DNA of 7,066 bases from Methanoculleus sp. UBA77 (GCA_002499455.1 DALN01000106.1:1-7066), one strand, 5' to 3'; counted from the first letter of the stretch, positions 1 to 6,016 are shown. The notes: a model not told the origin generated them from the letters alone. Numbers and translations are program-made.

Positions 1-592
1 GGGTGACGAGGTTCTCCTTCGAGATCGGGACCTCCTTCACCACGCCGCCCGCTCCTTCGACGGCCAGGAACTCCGTGTAGTGGGCGAGGGCCGAGACGAT
101 GACCGGGTCGCCCTTCTCGACGAGGGTGGAGGCGACCGCCTGGAACCCCCGGCGGGCGCCGGGGACGACGCGGACCACGTCCATGTTCAGGAACCGGGCC
201 AGGTCCTCGTGGAACGCCGCGATGGGGGGCTTCGTGATCTTGTCGAGGCGGAAGGGTTTCCGGCAGGCGTCGCAGGTGGAGTAGCCGTCGCCGTAGGCGA
301 TGAGCGCCTTCCGGGCCTCGAGGGTCAGGCGGCCGGCGGCCTGGATCGGCTGGATGTTGATGTACGCCTCTTCCCGGTTCCGGATATCGAGGGTGCCCGC
401 GATCTTCGTGACCGCGGGGGTCCCCGTCCCCGCCTCCAGGTCGTCGAGGATGGCACGGACCCGGGCGACACCCTCCCGGATCGCCTGCTCTTCGCCGGAG
501 TCCGGGCCGGTCGGGAGCGCCTCCCGGAGCACCTCACGGATATCCTCGAGCGCAAAGAGGGCTTCGAACGTCTTCTGAACCTGTTCTTTCAT
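1..592 (-). CDS. pscS: O-phosphoseryl-tRNA(Cys):Cys-tRNA synthase (SepCysS), N-terminal 197 residues, partial
   Basis: This is a PLP-dependent enzyme that converts phosphoserine attached to tRNA-Cys into cysteine, the second step of tRNA-dependent cysteine synthesis in methanogens. Seen: the block INIQPIQAAGRLT (residues 78-90), then YGDGYSTCDACRKPFRLDKI. Its CxxC pair, Cys107 and Cys110, matches the conserved sulfur-handling cysteines of the family, and VVPGARRGFQAV (142-153) and SALAHYTEFLAVEG (167-180) follow. The C-terminal part, including the PLP lysine, lies beyond the left edge. About 75 residues precede the conserved core, more than I expect for the Methanocaldococcus form, and they look helical. 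The ATG at 592 lies four bases after the tRNA-Cys discriminator base, so no ribosome binding site fits between them. GTG at codon 21 is an alternative start. The family call is firm; the exact start is less so. Confidence 0.93.
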   Translation of the reverse strand, partial: MKEQVQKTFEALFALEDIREVLREALPTGPDSGEEQAIREGVARVRAILDDLEAGTGTPAVTKIAGTLDIRNREEAYINIQPIQAAGRLTLEARKALIAYGDGYSTCDACRKPFRLDKITKPPIAAFHEDLARFLNMDVVRVVPGARRGFQAVASTLVEKGDPVIVSALAHYTEFLAVEGAGGVVKEVPISKENLVT

Positions 593-596
593 GGAG

Positions 597-668
597 AGCC
601 GAGGCCCGGAGTCGAACCGGGATGGAGTTGATCTGCAGTCAACCGCGTAGCCGTTCCGCCACCTCGGC
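597..668 (-). tRNA. tRNA-Cys, anticodon GCA
   Basis: A full cloverleaf can be drawn on the minus strand. The acceptor stem GCCGAGG/CCTCGGC has 7 pairs, the D arm about 3 pairs, and the anticodon stem GTTGA/TCAAC encloses loop CTGCAGA. The anticodon GCA sits at 636-634. The variable loop is TCCAT and the T stem is CCCGG/CCGGG with loop TTCGACT. The unpaired base at 597 is U on the RNA, the discriminator U73 typical of tRNA-Cys. No intron is present and CCA is not encoded (CTC follows), so CCA must be added enzymatically. SepCysS, which acts on this tRNA once it carries phosphoserine, starts immediately downstream on the same strand. Confidence 0.97.
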
Positions 669-679
669 AGGATCTGGGA

Positions 680-693
680 TTAACAATTGTTAA
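680..693. promoter_or_regulatory. Perfect 14-bp palindrome, operator candidate
   Basis: TTAACAATTGTTAA is its own reverse complement. GGG and CCC flank it, out of register by one A. It lies between the predicted transcription start and the tRNA-Cys 5' end, where a bound dimer could block transcription. It shares the core TAACAATTGT with the imperfect palindrome at 710-721. No regulator can be named from the sequence. Confidence 0.45.
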
Positions 694-709
694 CCCGCAC
701 CATCATAGA

Positions 710-721
710 TAACAATTGTGA
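710..721. promoter_or_regulatory. Imperfect 12-bp palindrome, second operator candidate
   Basis: TAACAATTGTGA matches the 680-693 palindrome except for one base that breaks the symmetry. Its centre is 29 bp from the other's. It lies between the TATA box and the predicted tRNA-Cys start site, so the two copies flank that start. Paired copies around a promoter suggest protein binding sites, but this is inference. Confidence 0.4.
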
Positions 722-722
722 A

Positions 723-730
723 TATTTATA
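723..730 (-). promoter_or_regulatory. TATA box for tRNA-Cys/SepCysS, also readable toward the plus strand
   Basis: The minus strand reads TATAAATA in a locally AT-rich patch, with AAGG upstream as a possible BRE. From its centre, a start site about 26 bp downstream would fall near 700, leaving a tRNA 5' leader of about 32 nt. The plus strand reads AATATTTATA here, so the same element could also drive rightward transcription starting near 752. Both start positions are inferred from archaeal promoter spacing. Confidence 0.55.
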
Positions 731-901
731 CCTTGGGATCGCGCCACCACCAGCCGCTTCGGAGGAAAGGAGCGTTGCAGAGATGCCGGTTCCGGGACCG
801 ACTTCCGGGGCAGGAACGGCGGCACCCCCCGGCGATCTACGGGGGTCCAGGTACACCGATGCCGCCCGGGAATTCCCGGCGAATCCTGGGCCAAATGGGT
901 A

Positions 902-939
902 GCAATTGCATCCTGCCCCGCGTAATGGCGGGGAATTGC
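902..939. repeat. Compound inverted repeat (hairpin)
   Basis: An inner stem CCCCGC (916-921) pairs with GCGGGG (928-933) across the loop GTAATG. An outer stem GCAATT (902-907) pairs with AATTGC (934-939). The right side is continuous and the left side carries an 8-nt bulge (908-915). The left outer arm also contains a third CAATTG (903-908). It could be the 3' end of a non-coding RNA or a protein binding site. Not assigned. Confidence 0.45.
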
Positions 940-982
940 GTGAGGAAGTCGAGCGATGGAAGCGCTGGTGCAAAAGAGCCAG

Positions 983-990
983 ATTTTTAT
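983..990 (+). promoter_or_regulatory. TATA-like box for the 155-residue protein gene
   Basis: ATTTTTAT stands out in GC-rich DNA, and its centre is about 28 bp before the ATG at 1015. That spacing puts the transcription start at or just before the start codon, so the mRNA would be leaderless or nearly so. No Shine-Dalgarno sequence lies at the normal distance; GGTGG at 995-999 is too far upstream. The T run could instead terminate an RNA arriving from the left. Confidence 0.5.
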
Positions 991-1014
991 TCAGGGTGGA
1001 CATACACCTCGCTC

Positions 1015-1104
1015 ATGAGCGAGACGAACGGCCACTACGCAGGTGGGCGCTGGGTCCCGGATCCTGCCCCCGCAGTGGAGGTTAAACCAGAGCCGGTGGT
1101 AAAA
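1015..1104 (+). repeat. Internal gene duplication, copy 1 of 2
   Basis: Aligned without gaps to 1141-1230, about 75 of 90 bases match by hand count. The copies are offset by 126 bp, exactly 42 codons, so the reading frame is kept. Many differences are synonymous or in the two codons after NGHY, which suggests the duplicated unit is under protein-level selection. Confidence 0.8.
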
Positions 1105-1482
1105 TCTGATAGTATCCCGGACAAACAGGTACCCACGCAGATGAACGAGACAAACGGCCACTACGAGCACGGGCGCTGGGTCCTGGATCCTGCCCCCGCA
1201 GTCGAGGCAGAACCCGGGCCGGCGGTAAAACCGGAGCCGGAAACCAGAGCGGAATCCGAACCAGCATCAGGGGCCGCACCTACCGTCGAAGCGCAGCTGC
1301 ATGAGGCAGCCCGGTCGGTCAGGAAGGCGGCGAGCGACGTGGTGAACGCGGGGCACCGCCTGCTCGGGACGCCTGAAGGGCACGAGCAGATCGAGCAGGC
1401 GGCGCGCAAGGCCGGGGAAGACCTGGAGCGGGCGATCAACGGCTGGGCGGAGGCTGCCCGCCGGGCCCTGCAGAGGCGGTAA
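1015..1482 (+). CDS. Hypothetical protein with duplicated NGHY-x3-GRWV motif and helical C-terminus (155 aa)
   Basis: I do not recognise a characterised family. Residues 1-30 and 43-72 are two copies of one unit: ETNGHY, a variable pair, GRWV, then DPAPAVE and a Pro/Glu/Val/Lys-rich tail. Residues 73-92 form a Glu/Pro/Ala linker. Residues 93-150 are rich in Ala, Glu, Arg and Lys with no proline except at 120, as in amphipathic helices. There is no signal peptide or membrane segment, so it is probably cytoplasmic. ATG 1015 was chosen because the duplicated unit begins exactly there (second copy at Met43) and a TATA-like box lies 28 bp upstream. Upstream in-frame sequence looks non-coding. The last 47 bp overlap the convergent hydrolase gene. 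The function is unknown; a scaffold or surface-binding role is only a guess. Confidence 0.75.
   Translation: MSETNGHYAGGRWVPDPAPAVEVKPEPVVKSDSIPDKQVPTQMNETNGHYEHGRWVLDPAPAVEAEPGPAVKPEPETRAESEPASGAAPTVEAQLHEAARSVRKAASDVVNAGHRLLGTPEGHEQIEQAARKAGEDLERAINGWAEAARRALQRR
1141..1230 (+). repeat. Internal gene duplication, copy 2 of 2
   Basis: This is the partner of 1015-1104. It begins with its own ATG (Met43), so an internal start would give a shorter product with one motif. AGGT at 1127-1130 is a weak ribosome-site candidate. The variable pair after NGHY is Glu-His here and Ala-Gly in copy 1. Confidence 0.8.
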
Positions 1483-2311
1483 GGTACTCCCTGACGCGGG
1501 AAACGACCTCGAGGTTCCTCGGCAGCATGATGTGGCAGTAGTGCTCCGGGTGCCGGGCGAGGTGCGCAGGGTCCGCCGGGAGGATATCCATCTTTGCTCC
1601 GGGGAGGCGGGAGTCGGTGTGGGGGACGATGCCGTCGCCGGCGTAGGTCGCCCGCCACCCGCCGCCGGGAGCGAACTCCCAGGTCCGGCCGCCGAAGGCC
1701 GGGAAGAAGGCCGGGGTCGCGGTGAGGTTCGCGCCGAGGAGGATCCGGTAGTCGATGTCGTCGCGGGTCCCGGCGGCCCGGAGGGCTCGAACGATCCTGC
1801 TTTCCGGCCGGAACTCCTGGACGATTGTGTCGTCGGCAGGGTCGTAGCCCTCCGGGACGAAGACCCCGGTGAGGCTCCGGATCACCTCAGGGCCCCGGTC
1901 GGGGTCGTTGAAGAGCTCGGCCATGGCCGAGCCGTTGTTCGGCGGGCCGATCCCGACGAGCATCCGGACCTCTTCTTCCCGCGCACTGCCGTCGAGGACC
2001 TCGAGGAGGTAGCGGGCGATGCAGGTCCCCATCGAGTGGCAGACGATGTCGACCGGGCCGTTGTAGCCGGTTTCCTTCCGCTTCTCGTGCATGAAGTCCT
2101 GGAGAGCGAGGGCGATCGATTCTGTCCCCTCGTCCTGGATCGCGGTGTAATCGAACCTCCAGAAGGGCACCGCGGTCTCGTCGAGCACGGGAGCGAGGCG
2201 GTTCCAGATGCCGGGATGGCTCCGCCACCCGTGGACCAGGACGGCCGGGGGCCTCTGATCCGTCAGAATGGCAGCACGCCTCCCCTGCACCGGCAGCAGT
2301 TCATAACCCAT
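1436..2311 (-). CDS. Alpha/beta-hydrolase, lipase/esterase-like (291 aa)
   Basis: A serine hydrolase that probably cleaves an ester or lipid; the substrate cannot be read from sequence. Seen: VLVHGW (24-29), the oxyanion-hole region; VDIVCHSMGTCIARYL (87-102), the nucleophile elbow with Ser93; and GIGPPNNGSAMAEL (120-133), resembling the segment after the elbow in Lipase_2/PGAP1-type enzymes. GDGIVP (225-230) offers Asp226 as the acid, and HYCHIMLP (257-264) offers His260 (or His257) as the base. The triad looks complete. There is no signal peptide, so it is probably cytoplasmic. ATG 2311 lies 36 bp after the nuclease-helicase stop on the same strand, with GTGATG about 14 nt before it as a weak ribosome site and no clear TATA box, so co-transcription is plausible. 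The 3' end overlaps the convergent plus-strand gene by 47 bp. Confidence 0.87.
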   Translation of the reverse strand: MGYELLPVQGRRAAILTDQRPPAVLVHGWRSHPGIWNRLAPVLDETAVPFWRFDYTAIQDEGTESIALALQDFMHEKRKETGYNGPVDIVCHSMGTCIARYLLEVLDGSAREEEVRMLVGIGPPNNGSAMAELFNDPDRGPEVIRSLTGVFVPEGYDPADDTIVQEFRPESRIVRALRAAGTRDDIDYRILLGANLTATPAFFPAFGGRTWEFAPGGGWRATYAGDGIVPHTDSRLPGAKMDILPADPAHLARHPEHYCHIMLPRNLEVVSRVREYLTASAGPGGQPPPSR

Positions 2312-2347
2312 AATCGGGCGCTCATCACGATGTAGGTTTCGGCGGGG

Positions 2348-5300
2348 TCAGCCGACCACCATCCGGTTCGCCTTCGGGAAGAAGCCTGCGGGCATCGGGT
2401 GGTCGAGTTCCCAGGTGATGCTCATGGGCCGGCTCCCCTCGTGGGAGACGTAACGGGCGGTCCCGAGGAAGAGATACGGCTGCGTGATGCCGTCGACTTT
2501 GTTGTATTCCCGGACGAAGAGGAGGACCCGGTTCCCCTGCCGCTCGTGCTCGATGTAGCGCCGGCCGGTCGGTGACGACGCAGAGGTGGTGCTCTGGGAC
2601 TGCCAGTGGAAGAGGGTCTCGCTGATGGCGTAGTCCCTGTACATGGTTGTGGGTGAGTAGTGCTCCTCGGTCTTGTTCAGGGTGACAAAGAACACGTCAG
2701 CTATCTTATCCTTCAAGTATACAACACCCTCCCGGCCGCCCTCTGCCGGCTTCCGGGTCAGGGTGTAGTGACCGAGCGCTGCAAAGGCCTGGGCCCGGGT
2801 GTAGATGGCGTGGAGTTCGAGGGCATTCTCAAAACCGAGGTCGAGAGGTTCTGGGAGAAACTCGACGTGTGCCTCGTTATACTCCAGGAGATCGCAGATC
2901 TCACGCCGGATCTCATCATGCACGAAGATCTCCGGGAAGATATCCCTGATGTCCGCACTCTCGCCACGTAGGGGCTGATCGTTGAGCGAGTAGTAGAAGA
3001 GCGCAAGCACGCTCTTCTCGCGGTCCGAGAGAACTGCCGGCGAGTAGTGAGAGGGGCCGGACAGCACTGCCCTGATGAGGCGAAGTGCCTCCGGCGAGTT
3101 CAGGGTCGCCAACCGAACCGCGGCAGCCGTCGAGAAGAGGTGCCCATCTGCGTAGACCTCAGGGTATATGCCTGCCTCTGCGGCCAGTGAACAGAAAGTA
3201 CCTCTCCGGTAAACGTCGAAGGGCCGCAGGCCGTAGTGGTCAAGGAAGTTTCTTAACCTGAGAGGCTTGCCGGTATCCGTCTCAAACGAGCGGATATTAC
3301 GGATGAGCGTCGCTTTATTCGTTATGTTCGCCCGGATGTTTGCAAGAACCTTATCCCGGGCCACCTTCTCAAGGTGGATGTAACAGCCTTTCGGGAGCGA
3401 GTATGCGTCCTGGGAGACCTGGTCCACCAGGGTCCTTCCGCCCGGTGAGAGGAGCGCTGCAATCCTCTCCCCGAACCGGAAGTTTCTGTTGTGACTCCCG
3501 ACGAAGTCGAGGACCGTGAGGCACTCCTTCCCGTCCGAGAGGCGGAGACCCCGGCCGAGCTGCTGGACAAAGACCGTGAGACTCTCGGTGGGGCGCAGGA
3601 AGAGGATGGTGTTCACCTCCGGTATATCGACACCCTCGTTGTAGAGATCGACAACGAAGATGAAGTGAATCTTCCGGGCGACGAGGTCTTTCTGGATGGA
3701 GGAACGAAGTTCCCGCGGACTTCCGGCGTGGAGGCAGGCCGCCGGGATACCAGCCTCCCGAAACGATGCAGCCATATATTCGGCGTGTTCCACGGAGGCG
3801 CAGAACCCGAGCCCGATGACTTCGGCAAGGTCGGTCGTGTAGTCCCGCACGGCCCTGGAGATCAGGTCCGCACGCTCCCGGTTCCCGGTGTAGAGCCTGG
3901 AGAGCTCGGCGGGATCGTAGCCGCCCCGCCTCCACGGCACACCATCGAGGTCAACGACATCGGTGACGCCGAAGTAGTGGAACGGGGCGAGGAGTTTCCG
4001 GTTGATCGCTTCAGGGAGCCGGATCTCAGCAGAGACCCTGCCGTTGAAGTACCCAAGAATGTCGAGGTTGTCCATCCGCTCCGGCGTTGCGGTGAGGCCG
4101 AGGAGGACCTTCGGGGTGTAGTGGGTGAGCAGTTTCTGGTATGAAGGGGCAGCGGCATGGTGGAACTCGTCGACGACGATCATATCGTAGTAGTCCGGAG
4201 GAGTGAGGTCCGAGAGGTTCCTGCTGTTGAAACTCTGGATTGAAATGAAGAGATGATCGAACTGCGCAGGCTCGTTCCCGCCGACCAGGAGATCCCCGAA
4301 GTTCTGGTCTTTCAGAACTCCCCGGAAGACCTGGAGGCTCTGTTTGAGGATCTCTTCACGGTGGGCGACAAAGAGCAATCTCGGGTACTCTCCCGGCCTC
4401 CGGATGAGGCTCTTGTAGTCGAACGCGGATACAACGGTCTTTCCCGTTCCCGTGGCGGCGACGATGAGGTTCCTGTAGTTGTTGCGCACCTCCCGCTCGA
4501 CCTTCAGGCGTTCGAGGATCTCTTTCTGGTAGTAGTAGGGCTGGATGTCAAAGACCGGGCGGAGATCGAACTCACCCCGCTTCTCCCTGGAGAGAGCATG
4601 CCGCAACCGCTCCCGGCTCTCCGGGGTGTATGCGGCGAACTCCGGGTCATTCCAGTAGGTCTCGAACGTCTCCTCGATCTTCCTGATGATATCGTATGAG
4701 TCCTGCTCGGTGACCTTGATGTTCCACTCAAGGCCGCTCGTCATCGCCGGGTTTGAGAGGTTTGACGACCCGATATAGGAGGTGGAGAACCCGTTGTTTC
4801 TGTGGAATGTGTAAGTCTTCGCGTGGAGCCGGGTCCTCTCGGTATCATAGGATATCCTGACGGTCGTATTCGGGAGGGCCGCGAGAGCCTCGACCGCCTT
4901 GATATCAGTCGCCCCGGTATAGGAGGTCGTGATCACCCGGAGACGGCCGCCGTGCCGGACAAACTCTTTTAAATCATCAAGAATCAGCCGGATCCCGCTC
5001 CATTTGATGAACGAGACGAGAAGATCGATGCGGTCAGCGGACCGGATCTCCTTTCGGAGTTCGTTCACGAGACCGGGCTCTCTAGGAGACCCGGTAAAGA
5101 GGCTGCTCTGCGCGATGGAGGTCTCTGGCCGCGCTGGTGCAATGATGTTGAGCGCGGAGGGATTGCGCTCCGCAAGGGCGAGCAGGACCTCCGCGTCGGG
5201 CGTGATCTCACATCGCTCAAGGGTATCATCGTGCAGTTCCACGGCAAGGTGGCCGATGAGGCGGTTGCAGATCCGGACCTGCTCTGACAGCGGGATACGC

Positions 5301-5482
5301 TGCTCTTCGGCGGATAGAAGGGCATTCCTGAGAATCTTTGAGATGTAACGAGCGAGGACGTTCTGGGGGTCGAAGTTTGCAAGGGGATCTTTAAGAACCC
5401 TCCCTTCCTTTTCGGGGCCGGAGAGTTTTGATGCGAGATATTCACTGATGACCTGTTCGTAGATCCCCGGAAGCAGCTCCAT
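2348..5482 (-). CDS. PLD-nuclease / SF2 helicase / DUF3427-like fusion protein (1044 aa)
   Basis: Domain order: a helical N-terminus (1-130); a phospholipase-D-like nuclease domain (about 135-280) with HAK (His220, Lys222) and GSSNLS (238-243); and a DEAD/DEAH-type helicase. Helicase motifs are ATGTGKT (343-349), VAHREEIL (372-379), VVDEFHH (436-442), GLTATPER (462-469), NEGVDIP (615-621) and QQLGRGLR (640-647). All key ATPase residues are present. The C-terminal 300 or so residues resemble DUF3427, ending in a conserved-looking block (YLFLGTARYVSHEG). A single HKD motif suggests a dimeric nuclease. Known: this architecture is widespread but scattered in prokaryotes. Inferred: it processes DNA in defence or repair. 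ATG 5482 was chosen over an upstream in-frame ATG at 5563 because a TATA-like box sits 26 bp before it. Base composition looks less GC-rich than its neighbours by eye. Confidence 0.92.
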   Translation of the reverse strand: MELLPGIYEQVISEYLASKLSGPEKEGRVLKDPLANFDPQNVLARYISKILRNALLSAEEQRIPLSEQVRICNRLIGHLAVELHDDTLERCEITPDAEVLLALAERNPSALNIIAPARPETSIAQSSLFTGSPREPGLVNELRKEIRSADRIDLLVSFIKWSGIRLILDDLKEFVRHGGRLRVITTSYTGATDIKAVEALAALPNTTVRISYDTERTRLHAKTYTFHRNNGFSTSYIGSSNLSNPAMTSGLEWNIKVTEQDSYDIIRKIEETFETYWNDPEFAAYTPESRERLRHALSREKRGEFDLRPVFDIQPYYYQKEILERLKVEREVRNNYRNLIVAATGTGKTVVSAFDYKSLIRRPGEYPRLLFVAHREEILKQSLQVFRGVLKDQNFGDLLVGGNEPAQFDHLFISIQSFNSRNLSDLTPPDYYDMIVVDEFHHAAAPSYQKLLTHYTPKVLLGLTATPERMDNLDILGYFNGRVSAEIRLPEAINRKLLAPFHYFGVTDVVDLDGVPWRRGGYDPAELSRLYTGNRERADLISRAVRDYTTDLAEVIGLGFCASVEHAEYMAASFREAGIPAACLHAGSPRELRSSIQKDLVARKIHFIFVVDLYNEGVDIPEVNTILFLRPTESLTVFVQQLGRGLRLSDGKECLTVLDFVGSHNRNFRFGERIAALLSPGGRTLVDQVSQDAYSLPKGCYIHLEKVARDKVLANIRANITNKATLIRNIRSFETDTGKPLRLRNFLDHYGLRPFDVYRRGTFCSLAAEAGIYPEVYADGHLFSTAAAVRLATLNSPEALRLIRAVLSGPSHYSPAVLSDREKSVLALFYYSLNDQPLRGESADIRDIFPEIFVHDEIRREICDLLEYNEAHVEFLPEPLDLGFENALELHAIYTRAQAFAALGHYTLTRKPAEGGREGVVYLKDKIADVFFVTLNKTEEHYSPTTMYRDYAISETLFHWQSQSTTSASSPTGRRYIEHERQGNRVLLFVREYNKVDGITQPYLFLGTARYVSHEGSRPMSITWELDHPMPAGFFPKANRMVVG

Positions 5483-5503
5483 ACTTCCCCATTTGAGGGA
5501 GGA

Positions 5504-5512
5504 ATTAAAAAT
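5504..5512 (-). promoter_or_regulatory. TATA-like box of the nuclease-helicase gene
   Basis: The minus strand reads ATTTTTAAT, centred about 26 bp before the ATG at 5482. A transcript starting at the usual archaeal distance would begin at or next to the start codon, so the message is probably leaderless. This placement argues that the in-frame codons further upstream are not translated. Confidence 0.55.
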
Positions 5513-5600
5513 GACTCTGGTATGCTCCGGCCTCACCGTAGCAGGGCGAGGGGAGCCGGGCACCCTCCTACCGCGTCCGGTTCAGGCAGACCCCCACCGG

Positions 5601-5942
5601 TCACCGCACCTCGACACTGTGCCGGTACGTCCTGCCAATGTCCCCGTCCAGCGTGAGGCTGACCCGTCTCGTCTCTCCTGCGGGGATGAAGACCTGCACC
5701 GAGACCTCATCGCGGGTGAACCCCTTCTCCTCGTCGATCAGTCTCGCGGTCACCGTGACGTCTCCGTCACGCCCGTCGTTCTGGATCTCCGCGTTCACGT
5801 TGTACACGAGGCCTTTTGAGAGGCTGATGTCCCGGGTCGCGGAGTCCTGCACGACCTTCGGGTCGGGGCCGACAAGCCCGATGCAGCCTGCTGCGAGGAC
5901 AAAAGCCGCAAAAAGGCCCAGAATGAGAATCGGTCTGCGCAT
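5601..5942 (-). CDS. Small lipoprotein of unknown function (113 aa)
   Basis: The N-terminus has two arginines, a hydrophobic stretch (ILILGLFAAFVLA, residues 5-17) and a lipobox ending LAAGC, making Cys20 the likely lipid-modified residue that anchors it outside the cytoplasmic membrane. The remaining 93 residues alternate polar and hydrophobic positions, as in a beta-sandwich (VNAEIQNDGRDGDVTVTARL at about 49-68, then VQVFIPAGETRRVSLTL at about 82-98). This pattern resembles the small Ig-like or FxLYD-type domains common in archaeal lipoproteins, but the family is not certain. ATG 5942 is the only start giving the signal peptide. It lies between the dGTPase-like gene and the nuclease-helicase, all on the minus strand, with no visible functional tie to either. 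Confidence 0.8.
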   Translation of the reverse strand: MRRPILILGLFAAFVLAAGCIGLVGPDPKVVQDSATRDISLSKGLVYNVNAEIQNDGRDGDVTVTARLIDEEKGFTRDEVSVQVFIPAGETRRVSLTLDGDIGRTYRHSVEVR

Positions 5943-5990
5943 AAAGATGGTCTGTGGATGACCCCATATGAATTCACAGGAACCGGTGGG

Positions 5991-5996
5991 TTATAC
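5991..5996 (-). promoter_or_regulatory. Possible TATA box for the lipoprotein gene
   Basis: The minus strand reads GTATAA in the 74-bp gap after the dGTPase-like gene. Its centre is about 51 bp before the lipoprotein ATG, implying a start near 5967 and a leader of about 25 nt. The match is short and I see no strong ribosome site, so this is tentative. Confidence 0.3.
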
Positions 5997-6016
5997 GCAT
6001 CGGCCCGAGGCGGGGG

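Larger units (their letters stand above)
669..1014. other. 346-bp spacer with no convincing gene
   Basis: Reading frames here give arginine-, proline- and cysteine-rich peptides that resemble no family. The frame of the downstream plus-strand gene stays open back to a GTG at 718, but that looks like chance in GC-rich DNA. The spacer holds the TATA-like box (723-730), two CAATTG palindromes, a perfect 14-bp palindrome CCGGGAATTCCCGG at 866-879, and a compound hairpin at 902-939. A short T run follows at 984-988. A rightward non-coding RNA from about 752 is possible, but I recognise no known RNA family. Confidence 0.5.

Noticed and set aside
80..631. Long plus-strand reading frame opposite SepCysS
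   Set aside because: It is antisense to clearly conserved SepCysS sequence and runs into the tRNA gene. Its product is low-complexity Asp/Gly/Arg/Val-rich, as expected from the complement of GC-rich coding DNA.
764..826. GGAGGAAAGGAGC resembling the RNase P RNA conserved region
   Set aside because: Only GAGGAAAG agrees. The bases after it do not match the consensus, I see no partner conserved region, and the spacer is too short for a complete molecule with its stems.
718..1014. GTG start at 718 extending the 155-residue protein to 254 residues
   Set aside because: The extra 99 residues look non-coding (Arg/Cys/Pro-rich, no repeat unit). The GTG lies in the tRNA-Cys promoter region, and a better TATA-like box and ATG are at 983 and 1015.
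1532..2335. 267-codon plus-strand reading frame opposite the hydrolase
   Set aside because: The minus strand has an intact catalytic triad and family motifs. The plus-strand product is biased in Val, Asp, Gly and Glu with no recognisable motif, so it is a shadow.
3491..4144. 217-codon plus-strand reading frame inside the helicase gene
   Set aside because: It is antisense to the helicase core motifs, which are all intact. It shows no promoter, no ribosome site and no domain.
5483..5563. Upstream in-frame ATG giving a 1071-residue nuclease-helicase
   Set aside because: The extra 27 codons cover the TATA-like box at 5504-5512 and encode a Pro/Arg-rich stretch unlike the rest of the protein.
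5538..5571. GTAG-GAGGG / CCCTC-CTAC stem as a terminator after the lipoprotein gene
   Set aside because: The stem is interrupted by a six-base one-sided bulge, has a ten-base loop and lacks a T tract in the minus-strand direction, so it is too weak to call.
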